Positions 27,701 through 35,235 are shown, numbered from the stretch's first letter. The stretch is 64,000 bases of DNA from Mesorhizobium jarvisii (GCF_003601985.1 NZ_QZXA01000017.1:1-64000); one strand, 5' to 3'. Notes: generated by a model not told the origin, from the sequence alone. Numbers and translations are program-made.

Positions 27701-27953
27701 GATCCTGCTGGTCGACTTCATCCGCCATGCGGCGTCGCCCGACAGGCCGTTGAGCGAGGTGCTGATCGAGGCCGGCGCGATCAGGTTCAAGCCGATCCTG
27801 CTCACCGCGCTTGCCGCCATGATCGGCGCGGCGGTGATCCTGACCGATCCCATCTTCCAGGGGCTGGCGATCTCGCTGCTGTTCGGCCTGGCCTCCTCGA
27901 CGCTGCTGACGGTGCTGGTCATCCCCGCGATCTACCGGGTGCTGCGCACGTGA
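24756..27953 (+). CDS. RND-family efflux pump (AcrB/HAE-like)
   Basis: A 1065-residue inner-membrane proton-driven pump with the usual twelve membrane segments and two large periplasmic loops. The proton-relay segment GILVDDAIVVIENISRH (fourth membrane helix) has the paired Asp residues. N-terminal AFIASPLTPLFLVAAFAFGL is the first helix. Translationally coupled to the adaptor. Full length for the family. Co-transcription with sqr suggests a sulfide-, polysulfide- or thiol-related substrate, which is inference; the last 190 bases are repeated at 28666-28857. Confidence 0.92.
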   Translation: MKGPASFGIAGALTRAFIASPLTPLFLVAAFAFGLVALLTLPREEEPQISVPMVDIFVRADGLKADDAVKLITEPLETIVKGIDGVEHVYSQTRDDQVMVTARFIVGTSSDAAVLRVHDKVRANMDRIPVGVPEPLIVGRGIDDVAIVTLTLSPKPQAAARMTANDLTRVARELRTEIAKIDNVGLTYLVGDTGEIIRVNPNPEKLALYGVTLQQLAAKVSGANKAFPAGRVRDKGEQIDIVAGETLASPDQIGNLLLTSRDNRPVYVRDVADVAFATDAGDTLVSTVTRAGVGVERVPSVTLAIAKRAGSNAVAVADAILHRVALLQGGLISGDISIDVTRNYGETANDKANELLYHLGLATISIIVLVWVAIGRREAMVVAVVIPVTILLTLFASRVMGYTLNRVSLFALIFSIGILVDDAIVVIENISRHWAMGGGRDRRQAAIEAVAEVGNPTIVATLTVVAALLPMLFVSGMMGPYMSPIPANASAAMIFSFFVAVMVTPWLMLKLAGRAPVHAHQDHGNGGPLGRAYTAVARPILASKKASWAFLLVVGVLTLGSLALFYTEHVTVKLLPFDNKSELSVTIDLPEGSSVEATDAVAQAVAARVLELKEVRSVQTHAATAAPFNFNGLVRHAVLRTEPQQGDVALNLLPKANRARSSHEIALDVRQRIATIPVPQGTSLKVVEPPPGPPVMATLLAEIYGPDGETRRKVAARIETAFRSVPFIVDVDNSWGQPARRLRATISTDDAEFFHVEESDVFDTLAILNGGKTVGYSHRGGGRQPIPIRIERPKGERTLDERFLTTPIPANVLPGDRGVVELGDVVRVTPERASFPVFRHNGRAAEMVTAELAGSFEAPLYGMLAVSKAIDVQDWTGLPKPAISLHGQPEDESRPTLLWDGEWEVTWVTFRDMGAAFGVALLGIYILVVAQFGSFKVPLVILTPIPLTFIGILGGHWLFGAPFTATSMIGFIALAGIIVRNSILLVDFIRHAASPDRPLSEVLIEAGAIRFKPILLTALAAMIGAAVILTDPIFQGLAISLLFGLASSTLLTVLVIPAIYRVLRT

Positions 27954-28064
27954 AGGTGACGGGGGGCCGGATTATCACATGGATCACGCGAAATCTCTGC
28001 ACGCCAAACAGGCGGTCCAGCCAAACCAGGATCAGCACAGCGCCACCGCCAATCGTCACTGACT

Positions 28065-28547
28065 TCAGAGTGCGTCTCGCAGCCGTTCAAACAGGCGGCG
28101 AGGACCTGACAACAGATTTTTGAGCCCAGGATGCACCTGGGCATCCGGAGTGGCTTCCGGCAGCGGTGCGCCGGGGCATCCCTCCTGCACCTTGGTCCAA
28201 GACGGAGCATTGAGCACGGTGTCGCAGCGCGCCAGGTGCGTACTGCCGGCCACGACGAGACAAGCAAACCCGCCGCCCGGGATGAACTTGCCGTTGGCCC
28301 GGCAAACAGACGTAGCCGCCACGGGTTTCGGCGCGGTGCCGCCTGGGCAATGGTCAAGCACCTCGTTCCAGGACAAGATATCGAGGTTGACCTCGCAGCG
28401 AGCCAGGTGGCTCGTCTCGCCGACCCTCAGGCAGGCATATTGCCCGAGCTCAAACCGTCCCATATTGGCCATGCATGCCTCATCTGCCCGCGCCGGCAAC
28501 GCCGTACCGAGGAGCGCCACGAGGGTACGAAATACAGTGCTCTTCAA
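28065..28547 (-). CDS. Secreted Cys-rich protein with two internal repeats
   Basis: About 160 residues: a hydrophobic export signal (VFRTLVALLGTALPARA), then two similar units of about 45 residues. Each has the pattern Cys...(A)Cys-Leu-x-Val...LARCxxxL...W...CPG: ACMANMGRFELGQYACLRV in the first, VCRANGKFIPGGGFACLVV in the second. Four cysteines per unit suggest disulfides. The start is uncertain: TTG at 28547 puts the signal at the N-terminus, while the frame extends to a GTG at 28646. Lies antisense between the RND gene and its repeated 3' end. Family and function unknown. Confidence 0.55.
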   Translation of the reverse strand: MKSTVFRTLVALLGTALPARADEACMANMGRFELGQYACLRVGETSHLARCEVNLDILSWNEVLDHCPGGTAPKPVAATSVCRANGKFIPGGGFACLVVAGSTHLARCDTVLNAPSWTKVQEGCPGAPLPEATPDAQVHPGLKNLLSGPRRLFERLRDAL

Positions 28548-28665
28548 CGTGTTGGACCCATTGCTGATGCCTGTTCCATCGCATTTCCCGATTGTGGCAA
28601 CATGAGGTCCAGACAGCGCTTGGCCATCGGAGACGAAACGAGGCACCCCATGCTACCAGCGCGCC

Positions 28666-28857
28666 GCTGATCGAAGCCGGCGCGATCAGGTTCAAGCCGA
28701 TCCTGCTGACCGCGCTTGCCGCCATGATCGGCGCGGCGGTGATCCTGACCGATCCGATCTTCCAGGAGCTGGCGATCTCGCTGCTGTTCGGCCTGGCCTC
28801 TCCTCGACGCCGCTGACGGTGCTGGCATCCCCGCGATCTACCGGGTGCTGCGCACGT
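28666..28857 (+). pseudogene. Duplicated 3' end of the RND pump gene
   Basis: This 192-base stretch is nearly identical to 27761-27951, the last 63 codons of the RND gene, and keeps the reading frame LIEAGAIRFKPILLTALAAM for about 45 codons. Two nearby indels, one extra base at about 28803 and one missing near 28824, then break and restore the frame. It has no start of its own. With 27761-27951 it forms an imperfect direct repeat around the Cys-rich gene. Non-functional remnant. Confidence 0.8.
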
Positions 28858-28862
28858 AAAAG

Positions 28863-28940
28863 GGCCGCCTCAGGGAAAATCTGGCGGCGGCCGAACTGGA
28901 GTTGCCGGCCGACGCGCTCGAAGTGCTGAACGGCATCGCG
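28863..28940 (+). pseudogene. Remnant of an aldo-keto reductase 3' end
   Basis: The translation LRENLAAAELELPADALEVL, then NGIA, matches the C-terminus of the aldo-keto reductase encoded at 20690-21574 (LRENLAAAELDLPADALKVL, then NGIG), with clear nucleotide divergence, so it comes from a different, related gene. It begins a few bases after the RND fragment and has no start codon. It shows that this junction was assembled from pieces of two genes. Confidence 0.7.
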
Positions 28941-29069
28941 GACAAAAAGACAGGAGCCTGGGGCTTCACGCCGTATTTCCCCGAGCTCTCCCAGTCCCGT
29001 AAAGCGCGTTGACGGCTCAGGTAAAACCATTTATAGAACCAATTAGTTCCAGAACTGATTGGTTCCGCA

Positions 29070-29405
29070 ATGGCTTATCAAACCTCCCTCGACGACACAT
29101 TCGCCGCCCTCGCCGATCCCACGCGCCGGGCGATACTGGCCCGGCTGCTCGACGGCGAAGCGTCGGTTGCCGAACTGGCGCAGCCCTTCGCGCTCACCGT
29201 GCGCGCGGTCTCCAAACATGTCGGCGTGCTGGAGCAGGCCGGCCTCGTCACCCGCAGCCGGGCGGCGCAAAAACATCTCAGCCGCATCGAGCTCAAGCCG
29301 CTGCGCGACATCGACCGCTGGCTCGACGACTACCGCAAGCTGTGGGAAGGCCGCTTCGACCGCATGGAAGACCTGCTGCGGCGCGGCGCGGACAGGCCGG
29401 AATGA
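29070..29405 (+). CDS. ArsR-family winged-helix regulator
   Basis: A 111-residue regulator: DDTFAALADPTRRAILARLL at the N-terminus and recognition helix PFALTVRAVSKHVGVLEQAG. No metal-binding cysteines are present. This is the ArsR subgroup usually found directly before an AHSA1/SRPBCC gene, as here (4-base overlap, ATGA). Upstream, TTATAGAACCAATTAGTTCC and AGAACTGATTGGTTCC form an AT-rich repeated, partly symmetrical motif (29034-29066) that is a good operator candidate. Confidence 0.88.
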   Translation: MAYQTSLDDTFAALADPTRRAILARLLDGEASVAELAQPFALTVRAVSKHVGVLEQAGLVTRSRAAQKHLSRIELKPLRDIDRWLDDYRKLWEGRFDRMEDLLRRGADRPE

Positions 29406-29896
29406 CCGCGCCCGCAACCGCCGACCGCAGCTTTGCCATCGAGCGCATTTTCAACGCGCCGGTCGAACGCGTCTTCCGGCTGTGGACCGATCCGCTCCTG
29501 GTGGCGCAATGGTGGGGCATCAGGGACTGCACCATTCCCCTTTGCGTGCTCGACGTGCGCGTCGGCGGCCGCTGGCGCATCGACATGCTGACCGCCAGTG
29601 GCGCGCTCTACCGCAACCAGGGCAGCTATCTCGAAGTCGTCGAGAACGCCAGGCTGAGCTACCACGACGAACCGGATCCTGAAATCCGCGAATGGGCCGG
29701 CAAGCCGCCGGGCCGGAGCCACCACACGGTGAGCTTCACGCCCGACGGCGTGCGCACCCATGTCCATTTCGAGGTGACGCTGGCGACTGCCGCCGACCGC
29801 GAACGCCTGCTGGCGCTCGGCATGCGCGGCGGCTGGATGCAGAGCTTCGACCGGCTGGAACTGCTGATAGGCAAGGGAGCCGACGATGCTGGCTGA
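29402..29896 (+). CDS. SRPBCC/AHSA1 domain protein
   Basis: A 164-residue START-like ligand-binding protein: IERIFNAPVERVFRLWTDP and LVAQWWGIRDCT at the start, DVRVGGRWRIDM in the middle and GMRGGWMQSFDRLELLI at the end are the family's landmarks. Its ATG overlaps the regulator stop (ATGA) and its own end overlaps the hydrolase start by 11 bases, so the three genes are one operon. Ligand unknown. Confidence 0.87.
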   Translation: MTAPATADRSFAIERIFNAPVERVFRLWTDPLLVAQWWGIRDCTIPLCVLDVRVGGRWRIDMLTASGALYRNQGSYLEVVENARLSYHDEPDPEIREWAGKPPGRSHHTVSFTPDGVRTHVHFEVTLATAADRERLLALGMRGGWMQSFDRLELLIGKGADDAG

Positions 29897-30710
29897 GAAC
29901 GCCAAACCGATCACGCAAGCCGTGCTGTCGCGGGATGGAACGCCGATCGCCTGCGAGCGGCGCGGCCAGGGCCATCCGCTCATCCTCGTCGACGGCGCGC
30001 TCTGCTCGCGCACCATGGGTCCAAGCGGCCCGCTGGCCAAGGCGCTGGAAGGCGGTTTCACCGTCTTTCGCTACGACCGCCGTGGCCGTGGCGACAGCGG
30101 CGACACCACGCCTTACACGGTCGAGCGCGAGATCGATGACATCGAGGCCGTGCTGCGGGCGGCCGGCGGCGAAGCCTATGTCTGGGGCATGTCTTCCGGC
30201 GCCATGCTGGCGCTGATGGCGGCAGCCCGCCTGCCCGGCATCAGGCGGCTTGCGCTCTACGAAGCGCCGCTGATCGTCGACGACAGCCGCACGACCACGC
30301 AAGGCGACTGGGCAACGATCCGCCAAGCCATCGCGGACGACAGGCGCGGCGACGCCGTGAGCGCCTTCCTCAAATCGGTCGGCATGCCCGGCCTGCTGAT
30401 CGCCGTCATGAAGCTGACGCCGATCTGGCGCAAGCTCAAGGCAGTGGCGCATACGCTGCCTTATGACGGCGCCATCGTCGCCGGCGACCAGCTCGGCAAG
30501 CCGCTGGATCCCGCACGCTGGACCACGCTCGGCGTGCCGACATTGGTGACCGATGGCGGAAAAAGCCCGTCGTGGATGCGCCATGGCAACAAGGCGTTGG
30601 CACAGGCCCTGCCCAATGCGCGCTACCAGACGCTGGCCGGCCAGAACCACATGCTGAAACCCGCCGCGCATGCGCCGGTGCTGACGGCGTTCTTCAACGG
30701 GCGGGATTGA
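29886..30710 (+). CDS. Alpha/beta hydrolase
   Basis: A 274-residue alpha/beta-fold hydrolase. The nucleophile elbow is GMSSGAM (Ser of GxSxG), an oxyanion segment lies in ILVDGALCSR, and the catalytic His is in AGQNHMLKP near the C-terminus; the acid is probably the Asp in LVTDGGKSP. RYDRRGRGDSG is the typical second motif. Soluble, no signal. Operon partner of an ArsR/SRPBCC pair; substrate unknown. Confidence 0.87.
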   Translation: MLAENAKPITQAVLSRDGTPIACERRGQGHPLILVDGALCSRTMGPSGPLAKALEGGFTVFRYDRRGRGDSGDTTPYTVEREIDDIEAVLRAAGGEAYVWGMSSGAMLALMAAARLPGIRRLALYEAPLIVDDSRTTTQGDWATIRQAIADDRRGDAVSAFLKSVGMPGLLIAVMKLTPIWRKLKAVAHTLPYDGAIVAGDQLGKPLDPARWTTLGVPTLVTDGGKSPSWMRHGNKALAQALPNARYQTLAGQNHMLKPAAHAPVLTAFFNGRD

Positions 30711-30751
30711 GCGCGGACGCTGACCCGACGCGAACAAAAGGAAATTTGACC

Positions 30752-31141
30752 ATGCGGCTTCGTCATATCCTCATCAAGGTCGATGACCAGGACAAGGCGC
30801 TGGCCTTCTACACGTCGGTCCTCGGTTTCGTGAAAAAGCATGATTACGACGGCGGCAAGGCCCGCTGGCTGACGGTGGTGTCTCCGGACGAGGCCGACGG
30901 CGCTGAACTGGTTCTCGAGCCAAATCGCGATGCGCCGGCGCGTGCCGCGCAGCAAGCGCTCCATGATGCCCAATTCCCGCCGGCCCTGATCACCAGCCGC
31001 GACATCCAGGCCGACTTCGACCGCCTCGCCGGGCGCGGCGTGAAATTTCTCGGGCCGCCCCGGCGCATGGGGCCGGTCAGCGCCGCCTTCTTCGACGACA
31101 CCTGCGGCAACTTCATCGTCATGGCTCAACAGGCCGGTTGA
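30752..31141 (+). CDS. VOC-family (glyoxalase-like) protein
   Basis: A 129-residue vicinal oxygen chelate protein of two beta-alpha-beta-beta-beta units: HILIKVDDQDKALAFYTSVL at the N-terminus, ELVLEPN as a metal-ligand-bearing strand and AAFFDDTCGNFIVM at the end. Start ATG 30752 follows AAAGGAAATT, 41 bases after the hydrolase. Likely the last gene of the ArsR-SRPBCC-hydrolase operon. Could be a dioxygenase, glyoxalase or resistance protein; not decidable from sequence. Confidence 0.82.
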   Translation: MRLRHILIKVDDQDKALAFYTSVLGFVKKHDYDGGKARWLTVVSPDEADGAELVLEPNRDAPARAAQQALHDAQFPPALITSRDIQADFDRLAGRGVKFLGPPRRMGPVSAAFFDDTCGNFIVMAQQAG

Positions 31142-31223
31142 GGCACTATCGCCTTCACAATGGCGGCTTCGCCCGCAACCAGCGGGGTGCCGTGCACGTG
31201 AGCGGGGCCAGCAGGGCCGGATT

Positions 31224-31237
31224 CTGACGTGGATCAA
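31224..31237 (+). promoter_or_regulatory. FixK/FNR-like box upstream of OsmC gene
   Basis: CTGACGTGGATCAA matches TTGAY-N4-RTCAA except for the first base. It lies 71 bases before the OsmC start. With one mismatch the call is tentative. Confidence 0.4.
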
Positions 31238-31308
31238 AACCGGAGTCCTGAAAAGAGGCTAGAAACGCCTGAATGGCGCCCGCCGCGGGCGGCGAAGCAG
31301 GTGGCCCC

Positions 31309-31713
31309 ATGTTCGAATACAGCGTCGAAGCCAGACGGACCGATGCACGAGGCAGCGCAGCCACGACCAAGGACGCCGCACTCGTTCTCGACACCAGTCT
31401 CGAGGGCCGGGCCGATGCCTTCAATCCAGCCGAACTGCTTCTGGCGGCGATCGCCGGCTGCATGATCAAGGGCATCGAACGAGTCACCCCGATGCTCGGT
31501 TTCAAACTGCGCGGCGTCATGGTCGCATTGCATGCCGTTCGGCGCGACAGCCCGCCGGGGATTGCCTCGATCGACTACGAGCTTGTCGTCGACACCGATG
31601 AAACCGACCAGCGGCTGGAGTTGCTGCACAAGAATGTCCGCAAGTACGGCACGATTTCCAATACAGTCGCCGCCGCCACGAAACTCGAAGGCAAGATCAG
31701 GAGAAAAGCATGA
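31309..31713 (+). CDS. OsmC-family protein
   Basis: A 134-residue OsmC/Ohr-fold protein: FNPAELLLAAIAGCMIKGIE carries the first catalytic-type Cys of the family, but the second Cys seen in true peroxidases is not obvious, so peroxide reduction is uncertain. ATG 31309 is preferred over the upstream in-frame start at 31273 because the added residues are Gly/Ala-rich and lack conservation. It overlaps the next gene by ATGA. Confidence 0.85.
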   Translation: MFEYSVEARRTDARGSAATTKDAALVLDTSLEGRADAFNPAELLLAAIAGCMIKGIERVTPMLGFKLRGVMVALHAVRRDSPPGIASIDYELVVDTDETDQRLELLHKNVRKYGTISNTVAAATKLEGKIRRKA

Positions 31714-32405
31714 GCCGGCTGCATGTCGAGAACCACCAGGTGTCGCGCATCGGCTGGCTGCGCGCCGCCGTCCTGGGGGCCAATGACGGCATCGTCTCGA
31801 CCGCGAGCCTGATCGTCGGCGTGGCGTCGGCCGCAGCGCCGGCTTCGCAGGTTCTGGTCGCCGGCATAGCCGGCCTGGTGGCAGGCGCCATGTCGATGGC
31901 GGCCGGCGAATATGTCTCGGTCAGCTCCCAGTCGGACACCGAGAATGCCGACCTCGCCCGCGAACGCCAGGAACTCGCGACCCAGCCCGAATTCGAGCGC
32001 GAGGAGTTGGCGCAAATCTACGTCAAGCGTGGGCTGGAGACGGACCTGGCCCGCCAGGTCGCCGACCAGCTCATGGCCAAGGATGCGCTGGCCGCGCATG
32101 CCCATGACGAACTCGGCATTTCGGAAATGACCACGGCGCGGCCGATCCAGGCGGCGCTGACCTCGGCGGCGACCTTCAGTGTGGGCGCGGCAATGCCGCT
32201 GCTCATGGTGCTGGTGTCGCCCGCCTCCATGCTGGTCCTGGCGGTGTCGATTGCGTCCCTGCTCTTCCTTGCCCTGCTGGGCGCCATCGGCGCCAAGGCG
32301 GGCGGCGCCAACATCCTTCGCGCAACGTTGCGCGTGACCTTCTGGGGCGCCTTCGCCATGGCGCTCACCGCCGGCATCGGCGCGCTGGTCGGGAACGCCG
32401 TGTAA
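31710..32405 (+). CDS. VIT1/CCC1-family membrane transporter
   Basis: A 231-residue protein with about five membrane segments. The family signature GANDGIVSTASLIVGVA is at about residues 25-41, and a hydrophilic helical part (about residues 75-145) lies between membrane segments, as in CCC1/VIT1 iron or manganese transporters. MSMAAGEYVSVSSQ is also conserved. Coupled to the OsmC gene by ATGA. Fe(II)/Mn(II) export is the family role; the substrate here is inferred. Confidence 0.88.
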   Translation: MSRLHVENHQVSRIGWLRAAVLGANDGIVSTASLIVGVASAAAPASQVLVAGIAGLVAGAMSMAAGEYVSVSSQSDTENADLARERQELATQPEFEREELAQIYVKRGLETDLARQVADQLMAKDALAAHAHDELGISEMTTARPIQAALTSAATFSVGAAMPLLMVLVSPASMLVLAVSIASLLFLALLGAIGAKAGGANILRATLRVTFWGAFAMALTAGIGALVGNAV

Positions 32406-32499
32406 GCGGCCGCCCGACTGTCGGACCGCTTACACGATTGCCTGCCGACCGCGACCTTGATCCAGGACAAGGCCATCGCTTGCGATTCCCGCGCCTCCC

Positions 32500-33285
32500 A
32501 TGCCATCTGTCCGATACAAAGGACCGACCCGCAGCAGAATGGCAGCACGACCGACATCGCCCACAACCAAGCCGCCCGGCGTCAGCCTCAACCGCGCGCT
32601 GTCGAAACTCGGCCTGTGCTCGCGCACGCAGGCCGAGGTGCTGATCGCGGAAGGCCGCGTGCGCGTCGGCGGCAAGGTGGCGCGCGATGCCGCGCTGCGC
32701 GTCGACCTGAACCGCGACCGCATCGTCGTCGACGGCGCGCCTGTCGTTGCCGAACGCAAGGTCTATGTCATGCTCAACAAGCCGCGCGGGCTGGTCACCA
32801 CCCGCGACGACCCGCAACAGCGCGACACCGTCTATACCTGCCTGGAAGGACTCGATTTGCCCTTTGTCTCGCCGGTCGGCCGCCTCGACAAGGCCAGCGA
32901 AGGCCTGCTGCTGATGACCAACGACACCCATTTCGCCAACCGGCTGATGGACCCGGCCTCGCATCTGCCCAAGACCTATCACGTCCAGGTCGGCACGGTG
33001 CCTGACGAAGCGATGCTGCAAACGCTGCGTGCGGGTGTCAGCGTCGACGGCGAGACCCTGGCCGCCAATTCGATCGCGCTTTTGCGCAGCGGCGGCCGCA
33101 CCGCCTGGCTGGAGATCGTGCTGGACGAGGGGCGCAACCGCCACATCCGCCGGCTGCTCGCCGCGCACGGCATCGAGGTCAAGCGCCTCATCCGCATCGC
33201 CATCGGCCGGCTGCCGTTGGGCGGCCTCGCCAAGGGCACCGCGCGGCATTTGACGCCGGAGGAGCTGGCGCTGCTGGGCGGCTGA
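32500..33285 (+). CDS. Pseudouridine synthase, RsuA/RluE family
   Basis: A 261-residue rRNA modification enzyme. An S4 RNA-binding domain (NRALSKLGLCSRTQAEVLIA, about residues 31-75) is followed by the catalytic domain with the Asp motif VGRLDKASEGLLLMTND (about residues 125-141) and the near-C-terminal EGRNRHIRRLLAAHG. ATG 32539 (MAARPT) is an alternative start and would remove 13 residues before the S4 domain. Target base unknown. Confidence 0.9.
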   Translation: MPSVRYKGPTRSRMAARPTSPTTKPPGVSLNRALSKLGLCSRTQAEVLIAEGRVRVGGKVARDAALRVDLNRDRIVVDGAPVVAERKVYVMLNKPRGLVTTRDDPQQRDTVYTCLEGLDLPFVSPVGRLDKASEGLLLMTNDTHFANRLMDPASHLPKTYHVQVGTVPDEAMLQTLRAGVSVDGETLAANSIALLRSGGRTAWLEIVLDEGRNRHIRRLLAAHGIEVKRLIRIAIGRLPLGGLAKGTARHLTPEELALLGG

Positions 33286-33375
33286 GCAAGCGTCCCGCCG
33301 GCCAGACCGCAAGCGGCCCAGGCTCAGTTTTCCGTCGGGAGTTTGCGTTGGAACGAGGAGATGGGCGGCGGCCCA

Positions 33376-33645
33376 TCAAGCCTTGTTGGTGATCCACATG
33401 CTTGGCGCGCCGACCACGCCGGCGCTCGCCATCGCCTCCTTCAATTTTGGGTTCTTGATGAAGGCCTGCGCTTCGGCGGCACTGGTGAAATCATGCGTCA
33501 CGGTGACGTCGTTGGGGTTGTCCGCCGCCTGATAGACGGCCTCGGCCTTCACGCCGTTGGCCTTTTGAACCGGAGCGAACCCGTCATAGACTTTGCGCCA
33601 GGCCTTGTAGTCGGACACGGTATGTCTCACGAACAGTGTCGTCAT
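33376..33645 (-). CDS. Small ABM-like/ferredoxin-fold protein
   Basis: An 89-residue protein beginning MTTLFVRHTVSDYKAWRKVY, with the pattern of a dimeric alpha+beta-barrel (antibiotic biosynthesis monooxygenase-like) domain: an N-terminal strand, the YKAWRKVYDG helix, and NDVTVTHDFTSAAEAQAFI in the middle. ATG 33645 has a GGAGG site six bases upstream; ATG 33651 is too close to it. Single gene between two plus-strand genes. No catalytic residues can be named. Confidence 0.75.
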   Translation of the reverse strand: MTTLFVRHTVSDYKAWRKVYDGFAPVQKANGVKAEAVYQAADNPNDVTVTHDFTSAAEAQAFIKNPKLKEAMASAGVVGAPSMWITNKA

Positions 33646-33863
33646 ATCCATTCCTCCCAGGTTTTCGTTGCGCCCAAGAGATCGGCGATGGGCCGTCCAG
33701 TTTATCGCTCCAATCATGTCCTGGACAAACCGGCGAACGAATGAGAGCCGCCTGATCCGCGCCCGCGAAAGATTTTCGCCGCCCCACCGATGATTTCCGC
33801 CCGCCTCCCCTGTCTTCACCTACAGGCGCCGGAATTGTCCGGGCCGGAAAAGCGAGGTGATCC

Positions 33864-34603
33864 ATGGGATCGTTGCAAGGTCAAAATGTCGTCGTGGTCG
33901 GAGGCAGCCGGGGTGTCGGCCGCTCGATCGTGGAAGCTGCGCTCGGCGAAGGCGCATATGTGCTTGCCGTCGCCCGCGGCGCGGAAGCCTGAAGGAGCTC
34001 GCCTGGGAGGCGTCTGGAGTCAGGACGCTGGCCGCCGACGCCACGCAGGACACGGCGCCCGACACGGTGTTCGCCGCGCTGCAGCCCGACGTGCTGGTGA
34101 TCTGCGCCGGCGCCTTTGCCCCGTCGGCCTGCATCCAGGACCAGAGCTGGGACGATTTCTCGGCGAATTGGGAGACGGACGTCAAGGCATCGTTCCTGTT
34201 CTGCAGGGCAGCACTTCAGGGCCGGTTGAAGGCGGGCAGCCGCGTCGTGCTGATCTCCGGCGGCGCGGCATTCAGCGGCGGACCGCCGAACTCCGGCGGC
34301 TATTCCGGCGCCAAGCAAATGCAGATGTTCCTCGCCGCCCACAGCCAGAAGGAGGCCGACCGGCTGGGCCTTGGCCTGCGCTTCATGGCGCTGGCGCCGA
34401 TGCGCATCATGGCCGGCACCGGCGTCGGCCAGCGCGGCATTTCGAGCATCTCCGCCTATCTCGGCATCAGCCCGGCGGATTTTCATGTCATCGAGCCGGC
34501 CTATGGCGCCATCGCCTCACTCACGGTCTATGTCGCCCCGCTCGGCCCCGGCCTGTTCGCCGCCTTCGGCCTGCCGCCGGTCTGGTCCGGACCGGAAGCG
34601 TAG
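33864..34603 (+). pseudogene. SDR-family oxidoreductase, single-base frameshift
   Basis: From ATG 33864 the frame gives a clean Rossmann start (GQNVVVVGGSRGVGRSIVEA) but stops after VARGAEA near 33992. The rest (SLKELAWEASGVRTLAADAT to the end) continues in the next frame to 34603, with the catalytic-site region SGGYSGAKQMQMFLAAHS intact. Adding one base at about 33980 restores one 246-residue SDR. Either an assembly error or a recent mutation; the rest shows no decay. Confidence 0.7.
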
Positions 34604-34700
34604 CCGTCGCCCACTTCTGCTGACAGAAAGCTGGCGGGAGGCTTGGCCTATAGATCGGCCGGGAAGCCCGGCCGCGGCTTCGACGATCAAGGAGCCAATA

Positions 34701-35102
34701 ATGAATTTCGTCTCTATCCGCATCATCACCTCGGATGTCCAGCGCCTCGTGCGCTTCTACGGCGAGATCACCGGCATGCCGGTGACGGTCTACACCGAGG
34801 ACTTCGCGGAACTCGCGACCCCTTCCTGCACGCTGGCGATCGGCAGCACGCGCACCTTGATGCTGTTCGGCGGCGACATCGCCCGCCCGGCCGACAACCA
34901 CACCGCCATCCTCGAATTCCGCGTCGACGATGTCGATGCCGAATTCATCAGGCTGTCGGACTTCATCAGGGACACAACCGTGCAGAAGCCGACCACCATG
35001 CCCTGGGGCAACCGCTCGCTGCTGTTTCGCGACCCCGACGGCAATCTGGTGAATTTCTTCACGCCGGTGACGGCCGAAGCGATCCGGAAGTTCGATGAGT
35101 AA
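34701..35102 (+). CDS. VOC-family (glyoxalase/bleomycin resistance-like) protein
   Basis: A 133-residue protein with the VOC layout: VSIRIITSDVQRLVRFYGEI at the start, ILEFRVDDVDAEFIRLSD in the middle and LLFRDPDGNLVNFFTP at the end, where a conserved Asp-Pro-Asp-Gly-Asn turn precedes a metal-ligand position. Start ATG 34701 follows AAGGAGCC. Downstream of the frameshifted SDR, possibly once co-transcribed. Substrate unknown. Confidence 0.85.
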   Translation: MNFVSIRIITSDVQRLVRFYGEITGMPVTVYTEDFAELATPSCTLAIGSTRTLMLFGGDIARPADNHTAILEFRVDDVDAEFIRLSDFIRDTTVQKPTTMPWGNRSLLFRDPDGNLVNFFTPVTAEAIRKFDE

Positions 35103-35159
35103 GAGGTGGACGCGCGGTTTGAGTTGGTTCAGCGCCTGGCGTCGGGAATTGGCCAAAGC

Positions 35160-35235
35160 CACCCAACACGTCGTCATCCTAGGGTCTCAGCGACGGAGCT
35201 GCGCTCCTTGCTCCGCCTGTGGATGACGAAGCGAA
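35160..35235. repeat. Partial dispersed rhizobial repeat (GTCATCC...GGATGAC)
   Basis: GTCGTCATCC at the left end and GTGGATGACGAAG at the right, with GCTCCTTGCTCCGCC between, match the ends of the larger inverted repeat at 55804-55992. It lies between convergent genes and looks like a short version of the same element. Confidence 0.55.

Noticed and set aside
25752..27728. A 658-residue open frame antisense to the RND pump
   Set aside because: It is compositional shadow: rich in Asp, Arg, His and Gly without domains, opposite a well-supported gene.
28592..28816. A separate 74-residue gene
   Set aside because: It is the duplicated RND 3' end with a chance upstream frame and no ribosome site.
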